Source: an uncultured Pelagibacteraceae bacterium (GTDB taxonomy: Bacteria; Pseudomonadota; Alphaproteobacteria; Pelagibacterales; Pelagibacteraceae). From it: 64,000 nt of DNA. The stretch covers positions 115,776 through 179,775 of the forward strand of contig CACMOZ010000001.1 in the NCBI GenBank assembly GCA_902615435.1. Reading direction: 5' to 3'. Positions 33,443 to 41,723 of the stretch are shown here, in pieces. A model generated the notes under the pieces. It made no database searches. It had not been told where the DNA came from and saw only the letters and a program-made list of their open reading frames with translations. Position 1 is the first letter of the stretch; each line of letters begins with the position of its first letter. Position numbers and translations under genes: made by a program.

Positions 33443-34230
33443 GCAACTTATTATCAGTAGAAAATTTAACAATGAAGTTTGGTGGTTTAACTGCAATTGA
33501 TGATTTAAGTTTCGATGCAAAAAATAATCAAATAACCTCTATCATTGGACCTAATGGAGCAGGAAAAACAACAGTGTTTAATTGTTTAACTGGATTTTAT
33601 AAGCCTACTAATGGTCAAATGTTTTTACATAAGGAAGATAGCAAAATTTCACTAAGAAAATATACTGACTTTAAAATAGCTTATGTAGCAAAGGTAGCTA
33701 GAACTTTTCAAAATATTAGATTGTTTCCAGCAATGTCTGTGCTTGAAAATTTGCTAGTCGCTCAACATAATGAATTAATGGTTGCCTCGGGTTATTCTTT
33801 ATTTGGTTTACTTGATCTTAAGTCCTATAGAGATAAAGAACAGCTAGCAGTTGATAAAGCAAGATACTGGTTAGATATAATTGGTTTAACTCACAGAGCA
33901 GATGATAATGCAGGAGACCTTCCTTACGGCGATCAAAGAAAATTAGAAATAGTTCGCGCAATGTGTATTGAACCAAGGTTATTGTGCTTGGATGAACCAG
34001 CTGCAGGATTAAACCCTAAGGAGTCTGCTGAATTAAATAAATTATTAAAGTTTATTAAAACAGAGAAACAAACAGGAATTTTGTTAATTGAACATGACAT
34101 GAGTGTAGTAATGGGAATTTCAGATCATGTTGTTGTTTTAAACTATGGTAAAAAAATATTTGAAGGTACAGCAGATCAAACTAAAAATAGTAAAGAAGTT
34201 ATTGAGGCTTATCTTGGAGTTGATGAATAA
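33439..34230 (+). CDS. livG: Branched-chain amino acid ABC ATPase (LivG), second system
   Basis: A 263-residue ATPase. Walker A is GPNGAGKTT near residue 37, the Q-loop region reads ARTFQNIRLF, the signature LPYGDQRKLEIVRAM is the LivG variant, and Walker B is LLCLDEPAAGLNP. The switch histidine is in LIEHDMSVVM. The insertion around ASGYSLFGLLDLKSYRDKE is typical of LivG. The gene is overlapped by both neighbours. Confidence 0.95.
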   Translation: MSNLLSVENLTMKFGGLTAIDDLSFDAKNNQITSIIGPNGAGKTTVFNCLTGFYKPTNGQMFLHKEDSKISLRKYTDFKIAYVAKVARTFQNIRLFPAMSVLENLLVAQHNELMVASGYSLFGLLDLKSYRDKEQLAVDKARYWLDIIGLTHRADDNAGDLPYGDQRKLEIVRAMCIEPRLLCLDEPAAGLNPKESAELNKLLKFIKTEKQTGILLIEHDMSVVMGISDHVVVLNYGKKIFEGTADQTKNSKEVIEAYLGVDE

Positions 34231-34949
34231 TGCTTAAAATTTCTAATGTTGAAACATTTTACGGGAAGATACAAGCTTTGAGAGGAGTTGATCTTGACGT
34301 GAATGACGGTGAAATTGTTTCTTTAATTGGCTCTAACGGAGCAGGTAAATCAACTTTGCTTATGACTATAAGTGGAGTGAATAAAGCTAAAAGAGGAAAT
34401 ATAGTTTTCAACGGTGAAAATATTGAAAACCAACAACCCCACAAAATTGTTGATATGGGTATTTGTCAAGTACCAGAAGGGAGAAGAATTTTTTCAAGAC
34501 TAACTGTGGAAGAAAATTTAAGATTGGGCGCTCATGCAAATGAAAAAGGGAAGTATTTTATAAATGATATAAAGGAAGTTTATGATTTATTTCCTGTATT
34601 AAGTGATAGAAAAACTCAGAGGGGCGGAACACTTTCAGGAGGAGAACAACAAATGCTAGCCATTGGAAGAGCTTTAATGAGTAAACCCAAAGTGCTTTTA
34701 TTAGACGAACCTTCACTAGGAATAGCACCTAAATTAGTTAATCAAATTTTTGTTTCAATAAAAAATATTAATAAAGAAAAAAATGTTACTATTTTTTTAG
34801 TTGAACAAAATGCCAAAAAAGCTTTGGAGCTTGCAGACAGAGCATATGTTTTAGTCAATGGCAAAGTGACCATTAAGGGTTCAGGTCAAGAGTTGCTCAA
34901 AAATAAAGATATACAAGCCGCTTATCTTGAAGGTGGGGCAAAAAATTAA
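34230..34949 (+). CDS. livF: Branched-chain amino acid ABC ATPase (LivF), second system
   Basis: A 239-residue ATPase with Walker A GSNGAGKST, the Q-loop stretch QVPEGRRIFSRLTVEENL characteristic of LivF, signature LSGGEQQMLAIGRAL, Walker B VLLLDEPSLGIAP and switch region VEQNAKKALELADRAYVL. It begins one base within the livG stop and is the last gene before the gap holding the third leader motif and the binding protein. Confidence 0.95.
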   Translation: MLKISNVETFYGKIQALRGVDLDVNDGEIVSLIGSNGAGKSTLLMTISGVNKAKRGNIVFNGENIENQQPHKIVDMGICQVPEGRRIFSRLTVEENLRLGAHANEKGKYFINDIKEVYDLFPVLSDRKTQRGGTLSGGEQQMLAIGRALMSKPKVLLLDEPSLGIAPKLVNQIFVSIKNINKEKNVTIFLVEQNAKKALELADRAYVLVNGKVTIKGSGQELLKNKDIQAAYLEGGAKN

Positions 34950-34998
34950 CCTTTTTTCATATTTACAAGATTGTAATTAAGGTGTTCAATATCAATAA

Positions 34999-35026
34999 TT
35001 AATTAATTAACAACAAAGGGAAATAA
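34999..35026 (+). promoter_or_regulatory. Shared solute-binding-protein leader motif, copy 3
   Basis: TTAATTAATTAA is followed by CAACAAAGGGAAATAAT and the binding-protein ATG. It agrees with copy 1 through the AACAA and AGGGAAATAAT elements. A weak promoter candidate precedes it (TTTACA at about 34963 and TTCAAT after 17 bases), so the binding protein probably has its own transcript. Confidence 0.6.
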
Positions 35027-35027
35027 T

Positions 35028-36131
35028 ATGTTAAGAACGTTCAATAAACTTCTTTCATTAATTGCAGGAACATTAATGCTTGCAACAGTATCAGCTAAAG
35101 CTGACGTTGTTGTTGCTTCTGCTGGACCTATGTCAGGTCAGTATGCTTCATTTGGTGCTCAGCTAAAAGCTGGTGCTGAAATGTGGTTAAAGCACGTTAA
35201 TAAAAAAGGTGGAATTAATGGTGAGAAAGTTAAATTAGAAATCGGAGACGATGCTTGCGATCCTAAACAAGCTGTTGCTGTAGCCAATAAATTTGCTGGT
35301 CAAGGTGTAGCTTATGTAGCAGGTCACTTCTGCTCTGGTTCTTCAATTCCAGCTTCTGCGGTTTACAACGAAGAAGGAATTATTCAAGTTTCACCAGCTT
35401 CAACAAATCCAGCGTTAACGGATAAAGGTGGTAAATATACTTTTAGAGTTTGTGGTCGAGATGATCAGCAAGGTGAAGTTGCTGGTAAATTCTTAGCTGA
35501 AAACTACAAAGGTAAAAAAGTAGCTATCCTTCACGATAAAACTGCTTACGGAAAAGGTTTAGCAGACGCTACTAGAAAAAACATGAAGAAAGCTGGTCTT
35601 AAAGACGCTATGTACGAAGCTTATACAGCAGGTGAAAAAGACTATTCTGCTTTAGTTTCAAAACTAAAGTCAAATAACATTGATGCAGTATATCTTGGCG
35701 GTTACCATACTGAAGGTGGTTTGATCGTAAGACAAATGAGAGACCAAGGTATGAAAACTAAATTAATTAGCGGTGACGCATTAGTTACAGCTGAGTATTG
35801 GGACATTACGGGAAATGCAGGTGAAGGTACGTTAATGACTTTCTCTCCAGATCCAAGAAATAACCCTGCTGCTGCAAGTGTTGTAAAAGAATTTAAAGCT
35901 GCTGGTATTGAGCCAGAAGGTTATGTTCTTTATTCATACGCTGCGTTACAAGTATTCGAACAAGCTGCCAATCAAGCTGGAACAAACGATCCTGCTAAAG
36001 TTCTTAAAGTTATGAGAAAAGGTAAGTTTGATACTGTAATCGGTTCACTAAGCTTTGACAGAAAAGGTGACGTGAGCTTACCAGGTTATGTATTTTATGA
36101 GTGGAGCAAAGGTAAATACAAAGAACTGTAA
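35028..36131 (+). CDS. livK: Branched-chain amino acid ABC substrate-binding protein (LivJ/LivK)
   Basis: A 367-residue periplasmic protein with a signal peptide ending near AKA/D at residue 25. The mature chain starts with VVVASAGPMSGQYASFGAQ, followed by LEIGDDACDPKQAVAVANK and the HFCSGSSIPAS ligand loop. Two cysteines (in DDACDP and HFCSGS) form the conserved LivJ/LivK disulfide. This is a closer match to genuine Leu/Ile/Val-binding proteins than the protein at 19133. An intrinsic terminator follows. Confidence 0.93.
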   Translation: MLRTFNKLLSLIAGTLMLATVSAKADVVVASAGPMSGQYASFGAQLKAGAEMWLKHVNKKGGINGEKVKLEIGDDACDPKQAVAVANKFAGQGVAYVAGHFCSGSSIPASAVYNEEGIIQVSPASTNPALTDKGGKYTFRVCGRDDQQGEVAGKFLAENYKGKKVAILHDKTAYGKGLADATRKNMKKAGLKDAMYEAYTAGEKDYSALVSKLKSNNIDAVYLGGYHTEGGLIVRQMRDQGMKTKLISGDALVTAEYWDITGNAGEGTLMTFSPDPRNNPAAASVVKEFKAAGIEPEGYVLYSYAALQVFEQAANQAGTNDPAKVLKVMRKGKFDTVIGSLSFDRKGDVSLPGYVFYEWSKGKYKEL

Positions 36132-36151
36132 ACCAATTGCTTAACTAATTT

Positions 36152-36177
36152 AAAAGGGGGCTTAGGCCCCCTTTTTT
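36152..36177 (+). terminator. Intrinsic terminator after livK
   Basis: AAAAGGGGG and CCCCCTTTTT pair around a six-base CTTAGG loop, and the 3' arm continues into a six-T tract. It lies 20 bases after the livK stop and 20 bases before the next gene, separating the transcription units. Confidence 0.88.
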
Positions 36178-36195
36178 ATTTATAGAAAGGAAATT

Positions 36196-36531
36196 ATGGA
36201 AATAACTTACGATGATTTTAAGAAAGTGCAGATTAAAGTTGGTACTATTATAGAAGTAAAAAAAAATGAAAAAGCCAGGAAACCCTCTTTAGTAGTAAAA
36301 GTTGATTTTGGTAAAGAGATTGGAATTAAACAATCTTCAGCTCAAATTACTCATTATTACAATACAGAAAGTTTAGTAGGCAAACAAGTAATAGGAGTTT
36401 GTAACTTTCCTACAAAAAATATAGCTGGTGTTGTATCTGAAGTATTGGTGCTTGGAGCTATTGAAAAAGACGGAAAAGTTGTCCTAGTGCACCCGTCTCA
36501 GAAAACTGATAATGGTTTAGATATCGCATAA
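36196..36531 (+). CDS. csaA: CsaA-like tRNA-binding-domain protein
   Basis: A 111-residue stand-alone EMAP/CsaA OB-fold domain. The pattern FKKVQIKVGTIIEVKKNEKARKPSLVVKVDFG, then KQSSAQITHYYNTESLVGKQVIGVCNF, matches CsaA/YgjH. Homologs bind tRNA, and Bacillus CsaA has been described as a secretion-related chaperone. A GGAAA ribosome site precedes the ATG. It overlaps the DUF4396 gene by one base. Confidence 0.88.
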   Translation: MEITYDDFKKVQIKVGTIIEVKKNEKARKPSLVVKVDFGKEIGIKQSSAQITHYYNTESLVGKQVIGVCNFPTKNIAGVVSEVLVLGAIEKDGKVVLVHPSQKTDNGLDIA

Positions 36532-36968
36532 TGAGTTCTGAAACATTTAATTGGAGCTGTAAACACACTTGGTCTAGAAGTGCAAAAAATACGTTTTGGT
36601 GTTTACTTGGATGTTCTATAGGTGATTTTGGAACTATTTTATTTTTTCAATTAACAAAAATTCCTTTTCCTGTTTTAGCAATTATGGTTCTAGCGATAAT
36701 CAATGGGATCATTACGAGTATCATTTTAGAAACGATTATCTTATTAAAACAAAATTTCTCTCTAAAGTTAGCTTTTAAAACAGCTGTGGGAATGAGTTTA
36801 ATCTCTATGGTGAGTATGGAAATTGCAATGAATGCTACCGACTATTTCCTTACAGGAGGAGCTATTTTAACTTGGTGGGTTGTGCCAATAATGTTAGCTG
36901 TTGGTTTCGCTACGCCCTGGCCTTATAATTATTGGAGACTTAAGAAATTTAATGAAGCTTGCCACTAA
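36531..36968 (+). CDS. DUF4396-type membrane protein
   Basis: A 145-residue protein with four helices. It resembles DUF4396 proteins in the N-terminal NTFWCLLGCSIGDFGTILFFQ, in MSLISMVSMEIAMNATDYFLTGG with its buried acidic residues, and in the final GFATPWPYNYWRLKKFNEACH, whose histidine and cysteine could bind metal. The family is often near copper or DUF411-type genes, consistent with the genes that follow. The biochemical function is unknown. Confidence 0.75.
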   Translation: MSSETFNWSCKHTWSRSAKNTFWCLLGCSIGDFGTILFFQLTKIPFPVLAIMVLAIINGIITSIILETIILLKQNFSLKLAFKTAVGMSLISMVSMEIAMNATDYFLTGGAILTWWVVPIMLAVGFATPWPYNYWRLKKFNEACH

Positions 36969-37495
36969 GTAATTTTTTTTAAGATTTTATCTTTAAAAAT
37001 AAAATGATGAACAATTACTGCAAGTATATGCAGACTTACAAGTGCTAATAATAAGTAATTAGCATAAATATGAACCTCATAATAAGTATCAGCTAAAACA
37101 AAATTATCTTTTTTAAATCCATATTTAAAAAATATAAAATTAAGTGTTTCTCCCATATAAAGTTTCTTAAGAATACCAGAAATAGTTATAGTAAAAATAC
37201 TTAAATAAAGTAAAAAGTGGTTAGCCTTTCCAATAAAGACTTGCCCTTTGAAAAAACTTTTTGTTTCAGTTGGACTTGTATTAAAAAATTTCCAAATAAG
37301 TCTAAACAAAGTTATATAGAAAATAGCTATACCGATTAGGATATGTATATTTTCAAGCTCAATTCTTTCATCAGAAAATTCAAGTCCTACTAAATAAAAT
37401 CCAAAAGGAACTTGGGCTATTAAGACAATAAATGTGACCCAGTGGAACAATTTGGCCAATAGGCCGTATTCACTATTGCTGTTAAAAATTTTCAT
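36965..37495 (-). CDS. Cytochrome b561-family membrane protein
   Basis: A four-helix b-type cytochrome of about 176 residues. Candidate haem-ligand histidines lie in LFHWVTFIVLIAQVPFG in helix 1, NIHILIGIAIFYITLFRLIW in helix 2 and VHIYANYLLLALVSLHILAVIVHHF in helix 4, the usual b561 distribution. I use the ATG at 37495; a TTG two codons earlier is possible. Such proteins pass electrons between the quinone pool and a periplasmic partner. The divergent DUF411 and c-type cytochrome genes could be that partner, which is inference. Confidence 0.85.
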   Translation of the reverse strand: MKIFNSNSEYGLLAKLFHWVTFIVLIAQVPFGFYLVGLEFSDERIELENIHILIGIAIFYITLFRLIWKFFNTSPTETKSFFKGQVFIGKANHFLLYLSIFTITISGILKKLYMGETLNFIFFKYGFKKDNFVLADTYYEVHIYANYLLLALVSLHILAVIVHHFIFKDKILKKIT

Positions 37496-37513
37496 TATCA
37501 ATTACAATTAACT

Positions 37514-37996
37514 ATGTCGTATAAGAGAAAAATATTCAAACTAACTTTTTTTACAGTATTATTATTCTCTGTTTTTTATATCTTTAATTTTGTCACAGAT
37601 AAAAAAGATGCTCTAGCCAATATTAACACCAAACAAGTTGTCGAAGTTTTTAAAACTCCTTCGTGCGGATGTTGCTATGGATATGTTTTATTTTTAGAGG
37701 AAAAAAAATTTAAAGTTAAACAAACAGATATGAGAAGCCTTCATACAATAAAACAAAAATATAACATCCCAGTCGAAATGCAGTCTTGCCATACTACTAT
37801 TGTGGGTAAATACTTTATTGAAGGACATGTCCCTTTTGAGGCGGTTGAAAAATTATTAAAAGAGCAACCCGATATTGATGGTATAGCTTTGCCCGGAATG
37901 CCGATTGGTACACCAGGTATGCCAGGTGATAAAGATGAACCCTACGTTATTTATCAACTTAAAGATGGGAAATCTTCAGTATTCATGACAATATAA
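37514..37996 (+). CDS. DUF411 putative metal-binding protein, membrane-anchored or secreted
   Basis: A 160-residue protein with an N-terminal hydrophobic segment (residues about 7-26) that acts as signal or anchor. The DUF411 core begins with VEVFKTPSCGCCYGY, a CxCC site, followed by the second conserved cysteine-histidine block MQSCHTTIVG, and ends with the glycine-rich IALPGMPIGTPGMPGDKDEPY. Families of this type are linked to copper handling. It lies five bases before the cytochrome c' gene on the same strand and only 18 bases from the divergent cytochrome b561. Confidence 0.85.
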   Translation: MSYKRKIFKLTFFTVLLFSVFYIFNFVTDKKDALANINTKQVVEVFKTPSCGCCYGYVLFLEEKKFKVKQTDMRSLHTIKQKYNIPVEMQSCHTTIVGKYFIEGHVPFEAVEKLLKEQPDIDGIALPGMPIGTPGMPGDKDEPYVIYQLKDGKSSVFMTI

Positions 37997-38000
37997 TCTT

Positions 38001-38450
38001 ATGAAACAAAAAATAAAAATATTACAAATAATTATTTTTATTTTTTTCATAAGCTTTCCCTTTTATGCTAACGCTATGACTGTAGAAGAAATCATAAAAG
38101 GTAGAAAAGCAATGTTTAGTGAAAACTATCAAAACGCTAAAAAGATATCTATATTATTGAAATCTAAAAGAATTGAAGAGGCTAAACCTTTAATGAAAAA
38201 AATTTCAGATAATTATAAAAAATTATTAGACTATTTTCCTGAAAACACTAAAGAGGGGTTCAAGACAGAAGCACTGCCAAGTATTTGGGAAAATAAAGAT
38301 GAATTCAATGCTTTAATGCAAAAAGCGTCAGATGATATGATTAAACTTGCTAAAGCAATTGAAACTGCAGAGGACCTTAGAGCAGTTCAGAAAGAATTAA
38401 TGTGGAGTAACTGCACAGCCTGCCATAGTAGATTTAGAGCACCACATTAA
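38001..38450 (+). CDS. Cytochrome c'/c556-like protein
   Basis: A 149-residue secreted protein with a signal peptide ending near YANA/M (residue 25). The remainder is helical with many charged residues, and the haem-binding motif CTACH lies at the extreme C-terminus, followed by SRFRAPH, exactly where class II cytochromes c carry it. The N-terminal methionine-rich helix MTVEEIIKGRKAMF fits the axial-ligand helix. It is probably matured by the Ccm/CcdA system. Partner proteins are unknown. Confidence 0.85.
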   Translation: MKQKIKILQIIIFIFFISFPFYANAMTVEEIIKGRKAMFSENYQNAKKISILLKSKRIEEAKPLMKKISDNYKKLLDYFPENTKEGFKTEALPSIWENKDEFNALMQKASDDMIKLAKAIETAEDLRAVQKELMWSNCTACHSRFRAPH

Positions 38451-38456
38451 ATTCAA

Positions 38457-39044
38457 ATGCAACTTTTACCATTAATTTTATTCGGTATCGCGACCGCGTT
38501 TTCTCCTGGCCCTAATAATATTATGACATCCTATACAGCTTTTAATTTTGGCTTTAGGAAAGCAATTCCTACAATGCTCGGAGTTATTATTGGATGGACA
38601 CTATTAATTATATTTTTGCAATTAACATCTGCAGCTATTTTTCAAAAGTATGCATTTATTCAATCTACAATTAAATTATTGGGGTCAATTTACTTATTGT
38701 ATATGGCATACAAATTATCTTTCGCAGGACAAACAAATGATAAAAAGATTGATCCAAAACCAGTAACTTTTTTAAATACTTTTTGGTTTCAATTCGTTAA
38801 TCCTAAAAGCATTATCGTTGGTTTAACTTCAATTTCATTATTTATTGATACGCAAAATAATTATTTAAGAGACTCGATTGTTTTAACATTTGTATGGTTT
38901 TTAATGGCTGTTGGAAGCCAAACAGCTTGGTGTTTAATGGGAAAATACATGAGAAAATTCGCCACAAGTGATAAATTTATTAAGAATTTTAATTATACAA
39001 TGTCTTTTTTACTTATCGTTTGTGTGATTTTGTTCTATGTATAG
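38457..39044 (+). CDS. LysE-family exporter
   Basis: A 195-residue protein with five to six helices. The N-terminal FGIATAFSPGPNNIMTSYTAFNFGF carries the SPGPN motif of LysE/RhtB exporters, and WFQFVNPKSIIVGLTSISLF holds the second conserved proline turn. It starts six bases after the cytochrome c' stop and ends three bases before acnA. The exported compound is unknown. It is only distantly similar to the LysE protein at 18434. Confidence 0.88.
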   Translation: MQLLPLILFGIATAFSPGPNNIMTSYTAFNFGFRKAIPTMLGVIIGWTLLIIFLQLTSAAIFQKYAFIQSTIKLLGSIYLLYMAYKLSFAGQTNDKKIDPKPVTFLNTFWFQFVNPKSIIVGLTSISLFIDTQNNYLRDSIVLTFVWFLMAVGSQTAWCLMGKYMRKFATSDKFIKNFNYTMSFLLIVCVILFYV

Positions 39045-39047
39045 CCC

Positions 39048-41723
39048 ATGAAATTTAATAGCAAAAATTCTTTTCAATCACTCGAAACTCTCAGTTCATC
39101 AGGAAAAGATTTTAAATATTTCAACTTAAAGTCAGCAGAAAAAAATGGACTAGAAGGAATATCAAAACTTCCTAAATCCCTAAAAGTGTTATTAGAAAAT
39201 CTTCTAAGATATGAGGATAATGTAACTGTAGATAAAAAACAAATATTGGCATTAAAAGATTGGCTTAAAAATAAAAAATCAAATACAGAAATAGCTTACA
39301 GACCTGCGCGAACTTTATTACAAGATTATACCGGAATCCCTGCAATAGCAGACCTTGCAGCAATGAGAGATGCTGTAAAAGATAAAAATAAAAATCCAGA
39401 GAAGATTAATCCATTATCTACTGTTGATTTAGTTATAGATCACTCTGTAATGGTTGATGAATATGCCTCAGGAAAATCTTTTAATCAAAATGTTGAGAGA
39501 GAATTTTCAAGAAACGGCGAACGATACTCTTTTTTAAAGTGGGGACAAAAGGCATTTGATAATTTTAGAGTTGTGCCTCCTGGCACAGGGATTTGCCACC
39601 AAGTAAATCTAGAATACTTATCTAAAGTTGTTTGGTCATCAAAAAGTGGAAATAATTTATATGCTTATCCGGATACTTTAGTTGGAACTGATAGCCATAC
39701 TACTATGGTCAATGGTTTATCTGTTTTAGGTTGGGGTGTTGGTGGAATAGAAGCAGAGGCTGCAATGTTAGGCCAGCCTATTTCAATGTTAATTCCAGAA
39801 GTTGTTGGAGTTGAACTTAAAGGAAAATTAAAAGAAGGAACAACTGCAACAGACTTAGTTTTAGTCATTGTTGAAATGCTTAGAAAAAAAGGTGTGGTTG
39901 GAAAATTTGTAGAATTTTATGGTGAAGGTTTAAAAAATTTAACTCTAGCTGATAGGGCAACAATTGCAAACATGGCTCCTGAATATGGAGCTACATGTGG
40001 TTTTTTCCCAGTAGATGACGAAACTCTTAAATATTTAAAATTATCTGGGAGAGATAAAGCGACAATTGACTTGGTGGAGAAATACTCTAAAGAGCAAGGG
40101 CTTTGGGCAAGCAATGATGTTGTATTTACAGATACTCTTTCTTTAGATGTTAACAGTGTAGTAACAAGCATTTCTGGACCTAAACGACCACAGGATAAAG
40201 TTTTGCTTACCGAGGCCTCAACTGCTTTTGCAAAAGTTTATAAAGAAAATGCAAAAAGAGATAAGGCTATCGAAGCTAAAGTTGAAGGCACTGACTTTAA
40301 TATAAAAGATGGTGATATTGTAATTGCCGCGATAACATCTTGTACAAATACTTCTAACCCAAGCGTAATGATTGGTGCAGGTCTTTTAGCGAAGAAAGCT
40401 CATGAAAAAGGATTAAAAGTTAAACCTTGGGTAAAAACTTCTTTAGCACCTGGTTCGCAAGTTGTTACTGATTATTTAGAAAAAGCTGGTTTAAATAAAT
40501 ATTTAGATGAACTTGGTTTTAATTTAGTGGGTTATGGTTGCACTACTTGTATTGGTAACTCTGGACCTTTAAATCAAAATATATCGGATGCGATAAATAA
40601 AAATGATCTTTACGCTGTTTCAGTTTTATCTGGAAATAGAAACTTTGAAGGAAGAATTAATCCAGATGTAAAAGCTAATTACTTAGCTTCACCTCCGCTT
40701 GTTGTTGCTTATGCTTTAGCAGGTAACATGAATTTTGATATGTATAAGTCTGCTCTTGGAAAAGATAAAGATGGAAAAGATGTTTTCTTAAAAGATATTT
40801 GGCCAAGTAATAAAGAAATTGAAAATTTGATGCTAAGCTCTTTGAATGCAGATATGTTCAAACAAAGATATTCAAATGTTTCAGAAGGACCTAAAGAATG
40901 GCAAGCCATTAACACAACAGATAGTGATATTTATAACTGGGAAGCAAATTCTACATATGTAAAAAGACCTCCATTTTTTGATGATTTACCTGACAAACCT
41001 GAAGGTTTTAAACCAATCAATGATGCTAGAATTCTTTTATTGTTAGCTGACTCAGTAACAACGGATCATATTTCACCAGCAGGGAGTATTAAAAAAGAAA
41101 GTCCAACGGGTGATTATTTTATGAAGCACCAAATTCAACAAAAAGATTTTAATTCATATGGTGCGAGAAGGGGAAATCATGAAGTAATGATGAGAGGAAC
41201 TTTTGGAAATATAAAAATTAGAAATGAAATGGCTCCTGGTACTGAAGGTGGATTTACAACATTACAGCCAGATGGAAAAGTAATGAGCGTTTACGAAGCT
41301 GCAATGGAATACAAAAAAAGAAACAATGATTTAGTTGTAATAGCTGGAAAAGAATACGGAACAGGTTCATCAAGGGATTGGGCAGCAAAAGGAACTAAAC
41401 TTTTAGGAATTAAAGCTGTATTAGCAGAAAGTTTTGAGAGAATTCATAGATCAAATTTAATAGGAATGGGAGTTTTACCTCTACAATTCAAAGAAGGTTT
41501 TGATCGTAAAAAATTAAATATAACAGGAGCAGAATTAGTTTCCGTTGTAGACATTAATAAAGGCGTTAAACCAAGGCAAGAGGTAACTTGTGAGATTAAA
41601 TATCAAGATGGCACTAGTAAAAAAATTCAAATGCTTTGTAGAATAGATACTGCTAATGAAGTGGAGTACTACAAAAATGGAGGAATTTTGCAATATGTTT
41701 TAAGAAACATGCTTGCCAATTAA
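39048..41723 (+). CDS. acnA: Aconitate hydratase A
   Basis: Aconitase converts citrate to isocitrate in the TCA cycle. The 891-residue length fits AcnA. The [4Fe-4S] ligands are Cys432 in ITSCTNTSNPS and Cys498/Cys501 in YGCTTCIGNSGP. Other landmarks are LVGTDSHTTMVNGLSVLGWGVGG, LLLADSVTTDHISPAG in the swivel domain and KEYGTGSSRDWAAKG near the end. It directly precedes the PrpD-family gene. A 2-methylcitrate role (AcnD) was considered, but the sequence pattern looks like AcnA. Confidence 0.95.
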   Translation: MKFNSKNSFQSLETLSSSGKDFKYFNLKSAEKNGLEGISKLPKSLKVLLENLLRYEDNVTVDKKQILALKDWLKNKKSNTEIAYRPARTLLQDYTGIPAIADLAAMRDAVKDKNKNPEKINPLSTVDLVIDHSVMVDEYASGKSFNQNVEREFSRNGERYSFLKWGQKAFDNFRVVPPGTGICHQVNLEYLSKVVWSSKSGNNLYAYPDTLVGTDSHTTMVNGLSVLGWGVGGIEAEAAMLGQPISMLIPEVVGVELKGKLKEGTTATDLVLVIVEMLRKKGVVGKFVEFYGEGLKNLTLADRATIANMAPEYGATCGFFPVDDETLKYLKLSGRDKATIDLVEKYSKEQGLWASNDVVFTDTLSLDVNSVVTSISGPKRPQDKVLLTEASTAFAKVYKENAKRDKAIEAKVEGTDFNIKDGDIVIAAITSCTNTSNPSVMIGAGLLAKKAHEKGLKVKPWVKTSLAPGSQVVTDYLEKAGLNKYLDELGFNLVGYGCTTCIGNSGPLNQNISDAINKNDLYAVSVLSGNRNFEGRINPDVKANYLASPPLVVAYALAGNMNFDMYKSALGKDKDGKDVFLKDIWPSNKEIENLMLSSLNADMFKQRYSNVSEGPKEWQAINTTDSDIYNWEANSTYVKRPPFFDDLPDKPEGFKPINDARILLLLADSVTTDHISPAGSIKKESPTGDYFMKHQIQQKDFNSYGARRGNHEVMMRGTFGNIKIRNEMAPGTEGGFTTLQPDGKVMSVYEAAMEYKKRNNDLVVIAGKEYGTGSSRDWAAKGTKLLGIKAVLAESFERIHRSNLIGMGVLPLQFKEGFDRKKLNITGAELVSVVDINKGVKPRQEVTCEIKYQDGTSKKIQMLCRIDTANEVEYYKNGGILQYVLRNMLAN

